Below, one piece after another: positions 12,904-26,170 of a stretch of DNA of 64,000 nt. Each line of letters opens with the position of its first letter. Position 1 is the stretch's first letter. The notes beneath the pieces are model-generated. The model made no database searches. It worked only from the letters and a program-made list of their open reading frames with translations, and was not told the origin of the DNA. The position numbers were made by a program, and so were the translations under genes. Source of the DNA: Pelodera strongyloides (taxonomy: Eukaryota; Nematoda; Chromadorea; Rhabditida; Rhabditidae); NCBI GenBank assembly GCA_036852015.1, contig JAANDG010000485.1, forward strand, positions 40,001-104,000. The letters are read 5' to 3'.

Positions 12904-15900
12904 AGTATTTTTCGTTTATTTTTTACCGAATATACAGAGAAGCAGCACATTCGGAAGATGGGATAATAAACAGTTAACGATAAAGAAACCAACTCAAAGC
13001 TCACAACAATAAAATCTAATCTTACAAAAAGAAAAGAAAAATAAACAGAAGAAAATGAATTCAAAACTCAAGGCTACGATCAAATTACTGATTGCGATTG
13101 TCACAGGGACGAGCGTAATTTGTTCAGCTGTGTAGTTCGCGTAGATATTGTTTTTGTAACGCATCGTGGACAACTAAATTCTTACGTATTTATGTTAATT
13201 TGCTCCAAATTACTCGATTTTTTATTCTATTTATGTTAATGTGCATACACTGCATGTATACGCTGCATAAGAATGCTGGTCTACTCGATGTGTTTCACAA
13301 CCCGGCCGGTATTTCGCTTTAAAAAGAGGAATTCGCCAAAAAGCGAACAGTTTAATAGAAAATCATTAGAGTCAATGTTCCCTACTTAAATAAAAACGCA
13401 ATCCAAGTAAGAACTGGAACGATAACATGCCCTTGTTCATAACTTACAGTCGATCAAAAATAATTCAGTTAATGAAAAAGGCAACAGACTACTACAGTCT
13501 TTGTAAAACTTTATCGTGCTCTCCTCCACTATGTTATTTGGTTGACTAAACACTCGAACACCTTTTGGCACGAATTTCTGCTATTTGGTAACTCGAATGA
13601 AAAATAAAAAAAAATCCAAAAAGAAGCCAAACAGATAATATAAGACGCTAGAAGTCAAAAACACGAATAAAATATGCTTAAACTAGTACTTAAACTGACT
13701 AAATGGGATATAAAAAACGAACATTTTACGACAATCACAATGGCGCAAATGCTTCGTATGTAACTAGGATAGGTTTCACCACTTCGTGAGGCGAGGTGAA
13801 TACAATAAAATGTGCAATAAGCATGTGCAATCATTTACTCGATAAGTTATGAATAAGAAATCACACACATTTAGAGGGCGCTAAGTGGACGCTCGATTTC
13901 ACTTCCGAAGTAAACAAGAAACAAAACATCATCACAGCTGCGTGCATGAGTCATCTTATGAGAAAAGAGCCCTAAAAATCATAGAAAATAGACCATGATG
14001 CCTGCTGAAATTTGCCCTATGACGTAGTAACTTACAAAACAACTTTAAAAAGAGGGCGCAATGTAATGAGCGTGTTTAGACGATCACGAATCATGATTTC
14101 ATTAAATAAACAGAGAAATTTTGCTTGGGAAACTTACCGTGAGTCACAAAAGAGCGTCATAAAGGTTATCAGCCAAGGTCTAACCAAGAAATTTACCCAG
14201 TACCATCTTAGAGTCAAGAATATCAAAATGTTTGCTCTTCTCATGCTGAGTCTGGATAGCAATAAAATGTTGCAGTCCCGCTATTCTGCACCACAAAGTC
14301 TCACAAGTTATTGATTTGTGATTAAGATAAGAGACGGCGAGGTCGGTCTAGCACGGGACACTACCCTTATAATAGTTGAGGTATCTTTGACTGAACTAGC
14401 CGCCAATTGCAAGTGGTATCCATGTAGGGGGAAGTGCTGGTAGACGCCTGCCAAAACACACGTGTCATATAAAAATGTAGTATGTGAACAAGCACTCACT
14501 ATCAGTTTATAAAGCGGAAACCACGCAAAAACAATCCAAAGCAAATGAATTAGAAGCATCAGAAGCAGGATGAATCAGTGATGGAATGTATTAGAAAGGA
14601 ATGTGTCGGTATACACCCGCTTGATCAAGCAGCTTGGAAAGTGAAGAGAGCAGAGAACGCATAGAAATGCAAAAGATTCAAGGACCCTTCAGTTGGACAG
14701 GTATCCATAACCAAGAGCCCTGACGCAAATAACAAAAACGAGAACTCGACGGCGATTCTCCGACAAATTCATAAACGATTGTTCGGCGATATCATATTCA
14801 GTAAAATGCATTATGGGAGGCCGTAAACTAAAATTTTGTTTCAGTAAATTTCTTGGGAAACGCTTACAGAATACACTTTATGTATAGATCTTTTCTAAAA
14901 TATAGATTTGGAGCAAATTTCCGAAATTAACTTATGATCTACCACCTTTAAGATGACAAAGGACCATGACATTATATGCTCCCAATCCAAAGTGATCCAA
15001 TGCGTTCCGATGAAACGCTTCCTCTCAATGAGACTAATTATTCGTGAATGGACTAAACGAGCTCGGAAATTACCAGAAATCAGGGCATACTGAATGGGAA
15101 AAAAGAATTCCGAACAGCTATAGCGAAACCTGACCGGACGTATAATAAAAAGAGAAGCGCCTTGATAAGAGAAAACACGGGAATGTGTCGGGTTTCTAAC
15201 TAAAACGCGTTAGCGTGATTACCATGCACATAAAATGAAACAGACAGTATTGGACCTACACAATGGTGAACAACATGTGACGTCATCCATGAATTTGTAA
15301 GCTATGACCTCAAATGAAGCAGATCATTATCAGTGGTGATAACCAAGAAATATGTAACAACGAAAGATTACAGTAACCGTTGTCCATCAATTGAGTGTCA
15401 GATGTATTGCTTTCGCTGCAGCTGAGGTCAGGGTTTCGTGACAGCGCCTCAACTGATGATCACACAATGGTATAGTTTTGAATAGGAAAAGGTGTGCGCA
15501 ACGCAGGACGCCGCGCGCGAGAACGAACTATTTGTACGGTCCGGAGCGCGAGAGCCATCCTGAAGAGGATAGTGACTAGAGAGGATGCGGGAGGGGAATT
15601 TGAATGACCCGAATCGGCGGGAACAATAAATATCAGACCGTTATATGCACCTTATGTTTTTCAGGTTTGGACGATAGTCAGCTGCATCTATCATTTATTT
15701 ATAGTTATCTGCTTTACACACGCTCACTTATGATCAATAGATTAAACCAAATTAACTCCAATTTCAGTATAGCTTTAGTGCAAGCTTCCAGAATCGAAAT
15801 TTCATTTGTCGATAATGTATCAATAAACTTTTCATGCTTTAAGTAGTTTAATAAAAAGGACCCTTTCATACATTTTTAGTCTAGCGTCAAATTACATACG

Positions 15901-17209
15901 ATTGTGTTTGCACACCACCCATTAACCAAATACTTTTGAAGTGGTCCACACATTTTTCAACCTTTATTTATTTTGACCAATTGTACATCGGGTACAGGTA
16001 CAGGAAATAAATTGTTGTTTCATGACATTACTTACACCAACCAATATAACCCAAACTATTTCGTGGGGGATTGGATGCGTTCTGCCCTGTGTCTCCTAGA
16101 AGGACAGGTGCGGTACCAGCCAATTATCCCTGGACCACACTAATGGAAATGTGCCACGATTGATCCAGGACTGTTTTTGAAATACAAAAAAATGTGTGTT
16201 ATTATACCTTCCTATTTTATACTTGTAACGACCTTCAAATTCCAACTTTTTATGTTCACATTCACCTTTCCTATCATTGCAAATTCAACTTAAAACTGTT
16301 TTTTTTTCTTCGGCTGTTGAACAGAAATTCCACTGAAATTTCTGTTGTTTGACTATACTGCTTTTTTGTTGTTTGGAGCATAGCTTATATTGTATGCCCA
16401 TAAAATTAGAATAAGTTGCTGATATGAAAATCGAGTTATTTTACGAAAAGTTATAAGATTTGACATTCATACAGCAAAATTTTTGCTCATTCGAATATCC
16501 GGTCCGATTTCACCGTGGACCATTAAACATCTTTTGATATTCTTATACATCCTCTTTTTCTTCACATGTCTTGTTCTTTTCCGAGATTCGATGATTATAG
16601 CAATATATGCACCCAGTAGGACTTGTTAGTTGCACATATATTCCATAAAAGACATCAGCATTACTACTAGAAGTACCTCAATTGTTCGTCTCTCAGCTTC
16701 CTGCACTAAATATTAATAATACGATATTCTACTAGTTCGGCAATATTATTCAACAATAATGCTTTCAAAAAGTGAAAACATGCACATATATTCCATTAGA
16801 TTTTCCTACTCCATTATTTGACTGATTGCTATCTGCACTCCTTGTTTGTTAATTATATTCACAATCATCGTGATGTCCCTCAAAGTGAGGTCTTCCAGTT
16901 TGCCACGTATTTTAAACAAACGGTTGGTTTTAGGACAAATCACTTTATTAGAACTTTATTAGTTCCCCTTGTGTTGTCCCCACTTCCCAACCTAAGCGCG
17001 ATTGTTTTGTTTCAAACGTATTCTCTGCCTAATTCCCAAATTGACATGAAAAACAAAAAGGTGGAATTTTGCAAAATTTAAGATTCTTTGCGAGCTAATG
17101 TACCATATGATCGTATTTTCAACAGAACAAGTCACTTTGCATTATCCTGAGCCCAATTTGACCGATAGGTGTTACGTGTGAATTTCTCATTGCGAATTTG
17201 ATGTCCCGA
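12904..17209. other. Intergenic region between divergent genes
   Basis: About 4.3 kb separates the kinase start from the gene at 17.5 kb. I find no convincing exon; open frames of up to 100 codons lack splice logic or conserved motifs. 13308-13322 reads CCGGTATTTCGCTTTAA-like, matching one end of the MITE at 47691-48083, with no partner end nearby. 15480-15600 is locally GC-rich (GCCGCGCGCGAG) and could be promoter DNA. Confidence 0.5.
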
Positions 17210-17489
17210 ATGTCTTACGATGTTTCACGAGGAGATTTTCTGGGGTCCACACTGTCTATCTTTGTCGCAACTTATAGCCTTGTGACTTACGCGCCAAACT
17301 GCTCGTTTTGGAGTATTGTATGTGTTTTGCCACTTCCAGCATGATATCAGCCCGGCATTCTCCTATTTGTCTCGATGAAAGGAAGAATAATAATTTCTGG
17401 TAAGAATAAGTGATTTTTCTGCGGATGCTAATTCTGAACGTCAAGTATATTAATCGGCACTCAACTAATCACAGAATATCCGCACATAG

Positions 17490-20400
17490 TTGTACCAAAA
17501 AGAAGAACGCTCTGGAAGCAATTTCAGGCAAACGTACAGGAACACATCCGATCGTGTAGGGCCTTCTTTTGCTACTCCGCCAGTAAGGAGGAGAGATGCG
17601 AAGGAGTTTCGCAGTCCAGCGTTAGTTTCATCCCAGGTGAGTTGTGTAGTCTATCAAATACTTTTACGCCACATCCACATCTGACCATTTTTTGAACCAC
17701 AATTCAGCGGAAGGATAAAAATAAGAACTGTCACGGTACATTTTAGGAACCTTGTCGCTGTGGGTGTTCTTCCTGCTTCTCTACGATTGAAGCATTAACA
17801 TTAGAGAAGAATAAGCTCATCGAGCGGATTGATCTAATGGAGTCTCAGCTGGATTTCATGAAAAAGAAAGTACATAGGCGAGTTAATTATTTAATTTATT
17901 TAATGAATTGGGATATATCAAAGGAGGATAGAATATGTTTATTTTTTAGCGTTGATCGTTCTCCTCGACCGTCGAAAGCACGTCGCAGTGGTACTCCGGT
18001 AGGAGCTGTTGCCCCACAAAAGAGAAATATTCCTACGAGGCACGTTTGCAAATTTGACCAATTTTTCGTACTCTGGAACCTGATGGAAGTGTGGCTGCCG
18101 ATTAACTGTCATATTACTCGATTGGATACAACATTTGTTTTCTTTTAAGAATTAACATCTTTTGCTGTGTTCGCTGCAATGTATGTATCGAAGTTTATTC
18201 AATTTGATGATGACACCCCCAATTAACATATATTATACTATTCCAGGTCTGAATCTCTTTCGGCATCCGAAGATTTAATCACAAGTGCATCATCATCTCA
18301 ACAACGTTCGGCTATAACGGTGAGCTGCACAATAATGTTACTTGAAGGCTGGACAATAAATAGTTCTATGGACAGCGGAGCACCATTAGTTAATGCAGAG
18401 TGCGCTTCATCCATCGCATTGTCATTATCATTTACATTGTCATTGAAATATTTACATTGTTTGCCTTTTATGAATATAAAAATGTTATAAAGAATGCTCT
18501 CATCGCTTTAAAATACACACTGTGACCTTTGAAGATTTATGCCTAAAATTCCATATTGCAGGAGACTTCTGCAAACAGCTCTGAGCGAACTCCGGTCGCC
18601 AGGCAGCTCGTCCGGGTACGTTTCAGGAGCTGTTCGGATTACCAGCTTAAAACGTTACTGTAGTACATAATGTTATTATAGCAGTTATTGGAGATGTATG
18701 GGATGTATCGTTCCTGGTCAACACAAAAAATATAACATTTCTGCTAAACTTGCAGAGTCGAACTTTTACGTCGCCGCGAGTGCAGCAAGTAGCGTCCGAC
18801 AGGGCACCGACAACACTAGTCCAGCCTACGGTGTGTTTTCGTGGAGTTACCATGTGGTTCCATGCTAAAAGTGTTTTTTACAATAAAAGCATGTCAGAGT
18901 GAGCTTCTCAACGTGTTATTTGATCCTGGCATTAGAGTATTTCCTAACTTAGTTCTATTTCTATACAATAACGTAAATGTCCTCTCCTCTAGAGAGATTA
19001 TTCGGATGTTGTGCCTCGAGAAGTTAGTGGGACGCCTGATCGAAGACTGATCGAACGGAGGTCTTTGCATATGAGTGGCCCACGAAGGAGAGTAACACAA
19101 GAAGACAGAAACGGCAACCCAACGGTTATGACACCGAACAGAAATACACATCATGATTCCTCAGCAAACAGGGGTAAGCGATATATTACACTTCAGAGAT
19201 GAAATCACATTAGTGGAAAAGTAGAATAAATTGTCATAAATACTCATATGTCACCTTCATGCTTCTTTAGGATTGCAACCAACTCACACACCAGTCCGAC
19301 CCGAAAATGCACTTCGGCCAACGGTAGCTTGTCCTTTTTTAATTTAATGAGAATAAAGGTGCATTACTATTCTGTTACATAACTTTCATTTAGGCACTGT
19401 TGGTACCGCATTGTTGAAAGATACACTGGACGTTAATACCAAATTTACAGGCCGGAACAAACTCGTCCATAAGTGTTCAATCTACGCCGGTCAGAAGTGA
19501 AAGGACAGCCGATATAACATTGTCAACTCCCGCTCGACGATCGTCGACTCTCTTTTCTTCTTCAACAGACAACGGGAATAGGAAGCGGGGTAAATCACCT
19601 AATTGTATTCTATGGTCATCCATGAAATAAGGCAACCTGCAGACTTCTTAATATACAGGCATTTTGCTTTATGACTTTGAGAGATATTATTGTCCCGTAA
19701 GCGAAAGACACTAATTTCAGAGCGGGAGCTACCAATTCATCCGAAACCGGGAAGTTTGATGGTACGTCCTTTGGTCTTTGTAATTTGTTTTCTTTTAGAC
19801 CGATATATTAATTTCTCTAATTTTTCTTGGATCTTAGGACGTTTTGATGAAGCGAAAACCGCAGTTTGTACGAAGACTTCACGAACGACAGAAGAAAATA
19901 AAGGAGGCCGCTGCAGAGCGAAGGCATATCCATGAGCATAAGATGCAGGTGTGAATAGGGATACTAGCATTTGTGTCAATCATTTCCTGTTCAATTCTGA
20001 TATAATATGAGACTAGATGTAAGTAATAGTCACTTTTAGGTGGCAGCCTTGGTTGCGGAAAACCTGGTGGATCTGGAAAGTGCCCTTCCAATTCTTCGGC
20101 AAGATCCAACAGTGGTTAGGGCATTTAGGCCACAATCTTCAAGAAGACGAACTGAAAGGTAGACTTTGGCAAACACTATGACCTGCAACGTTTCATCTGG
20201 CTCACTTTTCCTCCATATCAGGTATTGGTAGCAGGAAACGGGGGATATCAATTCATTATGTCCGCGTGCCATCCATAAAATTCATTTGGTCAATTACTGG
20301 ATGCATAGATCCAATTCTGATCTGATATGGCGAACTTGGTTTAGAGGATACCGGCGTACGGCTGAATTCGCCGAACGAGAGAGAGAACGAGAACGTTTAA

Positions 20401-21100
20401 CCGAGAGAGCAGCCGTGCGGATTATTGCACATGTATTTAGTGAGGTGAGTTACAGATCTCGTAAAAGCGGTATGGTACCCATTTCGAAATTTTTTGTCCA
20501 AAAATAGTCCAAAAAATTTTTATAAAAGAAAATAAACACAAAAATACACACAAATAAGAAAAACATGAGGGGGAAAAAACTATTTAAAACTGGATTTTGT
20601 ATGGAAAATATTCGACTCTGCATGATTCTGCCCTATTCTGAACGCAGATGTATACAAATAAAACAAAATAATTATTTTGCGCCGCATCCAAATGACGAAA
20701 TATTGACAAAAAGGTAAAATTTATTTCAAGTCTCCCAAAAAACGTGCGTTTTCCTTCCAAGGATCAATCGCAACATCGTTGCTAATCTACCATAGTTTTG
20801 ACATGTTAATTTATCCGCATTATCGAAAATGTGCCATGCTATAAACGAAAATGAGGGGAAGTGCACAGTGCAAAAGAATATTGAAAAAAATTGTCATTCT
20901 TGTGAAGTTCCAAAAAAGGGTAGTTTTTTCGTCTTCTTAAAACGGGTAGTCTTCTTATTTTAGTATTGGTATATACGTTTTTCTCGCCCTGTTTTCTTTT
21001 GCAAACGATCTATCGGAAACATGCACAGTTACTGCGAACCGTTAATTTATTCCATTTTCAGGAAACACGCGCTAATATGACAGTACACGATCACAATTAA
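17490..21100 (+). CDS. Unrecognised Ser/Arg-rich protein with many SP/TP sites and a basic coiled-coil C-terminus
   Basis: Fourteen exons join in phase (17490-17636, 17747-17877, 17950-18039, 18247-18319, 18562-18615, 18756-18830, 18993-19173, 19271-19323, 19451-19589, 19721-19761, 19838-19948, 20040-20158, 20345-20444, 21062-21100) and give about 450 residues ending MTVHDHN. The N-terminal part has a CRCGCSSC cluster and a predicted coil (EKNKLIERIDLMESQLDFM). The middle is low complexity with at least nine Ser/Thr-Pro sites beside basic residues (ERTPVAR, STPVRSER, STPARRS), as in CDK-regulated proteins. The C-terminal third is charged and helical (FVRRLHERQKKIKEAAAERR). Introns after 17877 and 18039 have GC donors. 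The first coding exon is unsettled; an ATG near 17201 joined by the donor after 17316 is one possibility. I do not recognise the family; a mitotic or centrosomal role is only a guess from composition. Confidence 0.75.
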
Positions 21101-22213
21101 AAGACTACGGCTGACTGGTTGATACATAAACGTTTTCGATAGTCCTTGTTTTAATCATGGAGACATGAGACCTACCACAAATACCAACCACAAAATTGAT
21201 CATAGCCAGATGTTTGTTTTACTGTTTGTATTGGGGATTTCTGTACGAGTATATTTTTAAGATTGCTTTTCATATAAACACAAGAACTGCTTTAATAGAC
21301 TTTATTACTTTGAGCGTTTAAAAGTTGTTCATTAGTCGGTGGGGATTTCGAGATACTTCACGTCGTAGGTTCTGTAATAAAATAGGCCGTTAATCCAATA
21401 AAGTACCTGAAATTCTGTTTTATTTTATTTATTTATTAACGCTGCTGAACGACGTGCTTCTTAATTGGGGGTAAAAGCTAAGAGAAGTAGTGTTAAATCT
21501 GACTTGCCTTTATGTCGTTAATATATTTTTTAATAAAAAGTTGCGCTAGTCTGGTCCCAATCATAGCTGTCATCCCAATTAGAATAAACCCGCCCATTGG
21601 TTTCCACTGAATAGAGCTTAACGCTGCTCTGAAAAGGGTTAATTATGTTAGTTTACCTTACTTACCATAAATGAAAACATCTGTACTCTTTCTAATTAAC
21701 AAGTAAATCGATATGTTGATAATAGAGTACCTAACTTTTTAAGCTTAAACTTAATGGAGAAAAAATTGTAATCATTCTAAATAAAAAATTCTCCTCTAAA
21801 TTTTCTTTCCTTTTTCAATTTTCATGCTAAACTAGAGTGCAGTACATAGTTATCAGCTCATGATAATACGGTGCAATGAACCCGAAAGAAAAGTGGATCT
21901 TTGTTTCAATGCTTCAAAGTTGATATCTTTATTTAACATCAAAACATATTGATCACATGCAAAATATTGACTTGGATGGAAATATTTGCGTTCCGAATAA
22001 TCTCAAAAGTCCAATAAAACCAAAAAAATTACGCTGTTGCGTGAAAGATCTGCTCAAATTCCGGCTTGCTATGTCGTAAGGTGTCCAGAATGTACTCCAA
22101 AACTCCTTAAAACATCAAATATACACTAACGACCTGCATTGCATACATAAACCCGAAGCATAAACACACATTATATTGCATAGCTTGCCCCTTGTTTGGA
22201 ATTGTGATCAATC
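21101..22213. other. Intergenic, 3' flank
   Basis: Holds the 3' UTR of the upstream gene; AATAAA occurs near 21398. No further feature seen. Confidence 0.4.
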
Positions 22214-22396
22214 TTAACGACATTTAGTGATTGAACAGATGTGAGTGTTTCCAAAAAAAGGCAGCAGTTTTGCCAGTTTTGCAATATCAGTTTCGCAGCT
22301 AGCGGAAGTGATCACCGGAAGGAGAAAAACTAAACATAATAATAGGGAAATGAACAAGTTACCTGGCCTGTTTGTAGGATATCGAAACAACGGCAT
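22214..22396 (-). CDS. Possible small secreted peptide, 60 residues
   Basis: An intact frame starts with ATG and a strong hydrophobic stretch (LFISLLLCLVFLLPVITS) that fits a signal peptide. Cleavage after about residue 32 would leave a mature part of about 28 residues, ETDIAKLAKLLPFFG followed by two cysteines near the end (ICSITKCR). There is no visible splicing and no homologue I recognise. Small secreted peptides are common in nematodes, but a frame of this length can arise by chance, so the call rests on the signal sequence alone. Confidence 0.25.
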   Translation of the reverse strand: MPLFRYPTNRPGNLFISLLLCLVFLLPVITSASCETDIAKLAKLLPFFGNTHICSITKCR

Positions 22397-23346
22397 AGCT
22401 GCGTGCAGCGCAGTTATTAATCGATCAAATGGTGACCCTAACTCTCCTAGGGCATCGGACGGGATTACCCTCCTAGCAGAGTGTTAGGTGCAGATGCCCT
22501 ACACATGCGGAGACACACCCCATCTATTACCCGCTTGTGAGATCAGTGACCAGCACGAAAAGAATGTATGATCTTCGGAAAGTTAATGTTCGTTCAAAGC
22601 AAAGTGCGAAATATAAACTGAACCCTGTTTCTGCTTGGTTCTGGTCAATTTGCAGCTTTTCTGTAGCATGCATTTTGCTGTTAAAGTAAAGCACTATTTA
22701 CTTACAACTAGTTTTGTTGACCAATAGGTTCTGTTTTACAAATGATTGTGATCAGCCTTCAACTTGCCACGTGTTCTTAAGGAGTTCCTGTAAATATTGT
22801 GTGACATAAAGAACTGTTTTGTTCAACAAGTTAAGCTGAAATTAGCATAGAATTTTCTTTATTTGCAAAAATTTCGAATATACAACAAAACGAGGAGCAT
22901 ATATGTAAAAGCGATCATGGGAGCATCGCCTGCTACACATTAGCTTATGGCAAGTATATTAAGCACAAATGATTAACGAATCCTGCTGAAAGCGCTCACA
23001 CTCTGAACCACACCGTAAGTTTGACTAAAGTAAACAGTAAACTGTATTGCTGATATTCGAACCGCTTCCCGGAATGGTGATTTTAACATCAACCGGAAGC
23101 TTCTAAAACTTGAACCGGGGTGCATTCTTTCGATATATACAAATAATCTCTATTTAAACTATCTAGATGATTAAATTCAGGCCTCATGACACGTAGAATT
23201 CTATTTTTCAAGGGGCTAAAATCTTTGCATATTGCCTTTTATTGCTTTTTACACTGTGCCCGTAAGTGTTATTCTTGCCATCTCTAAGTAAGCTCAGTAA
23301 ACGATGAACAAATTGACAAAAAAGACTAGTTGAGTATTATTATTAT
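22397..23346. other. Intergenic
   Basis: No supported gene. It includes the 3' flank of the minus-strand membrane-protein gene. Confidence 0.4.
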
Positions 23347-25824
23347 TCACACGTCTGTTTGCAACACATCAGGATCGGCAATTGTGAAAATCCTGGTGGG
23401 CGGACGTGCTTCAACAGTGTGGCGGGTGTTGTTCCTGAAAAGGGTTTAGTTTGAGATACTCAGAACGATCACGACTTCAACTATGGCTCACCTGCTCAAT
23501 GTGTAAATCTTTTATATATTATATATATGTATGTTTATACATATATATATGTTTACGTTGTATGTACTGTGCAATCCATATCCTTGTTTATTCTTCACAA
23601 AGTATGGAGCATTAGGGGTAGTATATTTTGCAAATTACAAACATAAAAATAACATTACTTTCACACGAATATTTTTTTACCTGGAAGAAATAAAAACAAG
23701 GTGATTCTGTTGCAAAAATGTAACCGGTTGCTAAGCGTCCTTGAATGAAAACTTTAATGCACCTTCGATTTTCACTTGTTTGTGAATGCGTCGAGGTAGT
23801 GGGAGATTGGATTACACTTTCATAACTTGGAGGAAGGATCACCACTTCGGAACCTGGACGATCAGGCGCTATCCTGTAAAGTACGCGAATTAGAGAGACA
23901 AAATGGGACTACTGGGTACAATGTGAAATAAACAGTAAACAAATACACAGATACATGCACTACGGTTAATTTTGGTTCACCTCAACTTTCAAGTGTAAAT
24001 GTGCTTTAGAAGTGAAGAAGACAAAAGACAAGGAACCAAGGGGATGTAGAAGCAACGAATGTATACACCCAAAACTGCTGCCGCGATCTGGCAAAAACAG
24101 ATTCCTCGCAGAAGTGAGTTTTTTTGGGTTAGGTTTAGGTGCACGTGCTGCGTGCGATATACTAACATAAATGTATCAGTTGAGATGTGCACATAAATTG
24201 CATTCTAACACGACGTGTCTGTGCATATATTGCACGATAGCTTACCTGATTACTTTGTTCTCTCTTCTTGGTTTGACAACACTGCAAACCAGTGTTTCTT
24301 GAATATCAAGTCGAAGAAACTAATTTACTCATGTTCGAATCATACGTAGAAACGTAATATATTATCTAGCCGTTGATGGGTAAAAATATGGTGTCTAGTG
24401 CACACTAAGCATGACAATTAGTTGACACTCGTGCGCATGATGTACAGATATACACATTGTATGGAGTTATGCAGTGTGGAATAGGGCAAATTCAATCGGA
24501 ATGTTTCCTGAAGCATGCCTTTAAAATATAAATACTACTCTTTTAATAAACGTAGTTTAAGATAACGAAAATATTACTAAGATGGCAAATACTTACGAAG
24601 TTGTCTCTCTTGCGACCGGTGATAGGGCAGGAGTTGATCGCATGCTCAATGCGTCCTCATACGAAGGCAAGTCGTTCAGTTCCAGATCAGCAGCCAACTA
24701 AGCAACGCCCAGTTTTATGGTTTGTTTATTGGCCGACATGGACGGACACCGTAATCCACCTCATTAGAACACCATGCCGAATTTACTCATTTATACAATG
24801 CCTATGAACATTTGGCTCTCTAAAATCTCGCGTACGAGGCGAACCAAATGACCCGATGTCTATTCACATAAACACTATTATAGAATGCGGCATGAAGAAT
24901 GCCATTTGCACATTCATACAAGATTAAGCGTAGTTGTTCACTACATTGTACTTCAAGAATACATTTATTGATTCCTGTTACAGCTCCATCGTTGAAACAT
25001 AGTGATAATCTGCTAATCTTATTATATTCTTCTCAATAAGTCCTTTAATAAAAACGGTAGGGCATTGCTTCACTTTTTAACGGAATTGCAATACAGAGTA
25101 CACATTGCTGCCTTTTTATGGTTCGGAAATAGAATTCGCAAATAAAAATAATAATTCTATACTCACTGTTACCTGAGCCGTCATGTTGGGCGATAAAGAA
25201 GCCAGATAATTAGTCATTGCACCAGCATTTCCATGAAAACGGTTATCCGCCATCGCACGGGATATCGCATTGGCGATGATAACCTAAGTGCGCCTATCCC
25301 ATTACGTAACAACACATAGTTATGCTACTACGCTACGAGAGTAGCTTTGCTACCCTCTTGCTTCGTTACGCATAACTGCTGTTTTACACCAAACGGTCCA
25401 TATACACACAGAAGGGTAAGGCATTTATTCAGGGGCGAAAATTCAAACCGCCGCAGCCTACTGTACCGTTGTTGCAAAACAACAAGATGTATTTACATAG
25501 TTGAAAGGTGTACATGAATTTGACTAAATGATTTCCACGTCAAAAGGGTCCTGTGACGTAATTGTTTTAGGTTTAATGTAATAGAAAAGTCGTATTACCA
25601 TCATATCTTTAATTAAGCGGAAATAATAATATTTTAAAACAATGCATTTGATTAACCTGTCTTCGTCGTTGCCTCTTCATTGCTGTGATCCGTTTGGCCG
25701 TTCGATGCAATGCCATACAAAAGGCAATCCAGATAACAGCGGCCAATAGAATTAATAGTGCTACCAATGCGAACAGAACCAAATTGGATATGCTGTCGTC
25801 GTCATCGATGGAAGTGAACCACAT
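23347..25824 (-). CDS. Small single-pass membrane protein with LPSY and PPSY motifs
   Basis: Six exons close in phase (25657-25824, 25173-25283, 24597-24697, 24246-24281, 23763-23873, 23347-23434) to give 204 residues. A 14-residue acidic N-terminus (DDDD) is followed by one membrane helix, about residues 15-38 (LVLFALVALLILLAAVIWIA), and then a strongly basic stretch (KRITAMKRQRRRQ). This predicts an outside N-terminus and a cytoplasmic tail. The tail holds LPSYEDAL and LPPSYESV, which resemble the PY motifs that bind WW domains of Nedd4-type ubiquitin ligases. Such proteins (NDFIP, Commissureless, PMEPA1) act as sorting or degradation adaptors. I cannot show orthology; the function is inferred from architecture. 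An AT microsatellite sits just downstream at about 23515-23550. Confidence 0.75.
25317..25378. repeat. Imperfect inverted repeat (hairpin)
   Basis: AGTTATGCTACTACG near 25319 pairs with the reverse complement near 25350-25376, ending GCATAACT. The arms are about 28 bases. It lies in the first intron of the membrane-protein gene. Confidence 0.5.
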
Positions 25825-26170
25825 TCTGCAACAAACTTAGTACCAATCGCAGAACAATGCATAATCGGGCGAGAACTTAATCAGCTGAAGTGATCGCTAA
25901 TAATAATAATTTATTGTCTCACAGAGTCGATAATTTCCACATTGGCAAGCTCAAAAATAACATCTAGCAACTCGAAAGCCAAAAGGTATCCTAAGATGTG
26001 GTGCAGTAAAGACACCATCATACTAATAAGGGACCGTGTGTATTACAATAAGTATTGCATAGATAGGAAACACTATATACTAGTATCAAACATATTGAGA
26101 AACTAAGAACTTAAGAAATAATGCAGAATAAAATAACATACATAAAATAATAGCGTATTCAGGGTTCCAG

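Noticed and set aside
14012..14314. 100-codon plus-strand frame in the intergenic region
   Set aside because: No splice context, no domain, composition like the surrounding AT-rich DNA.
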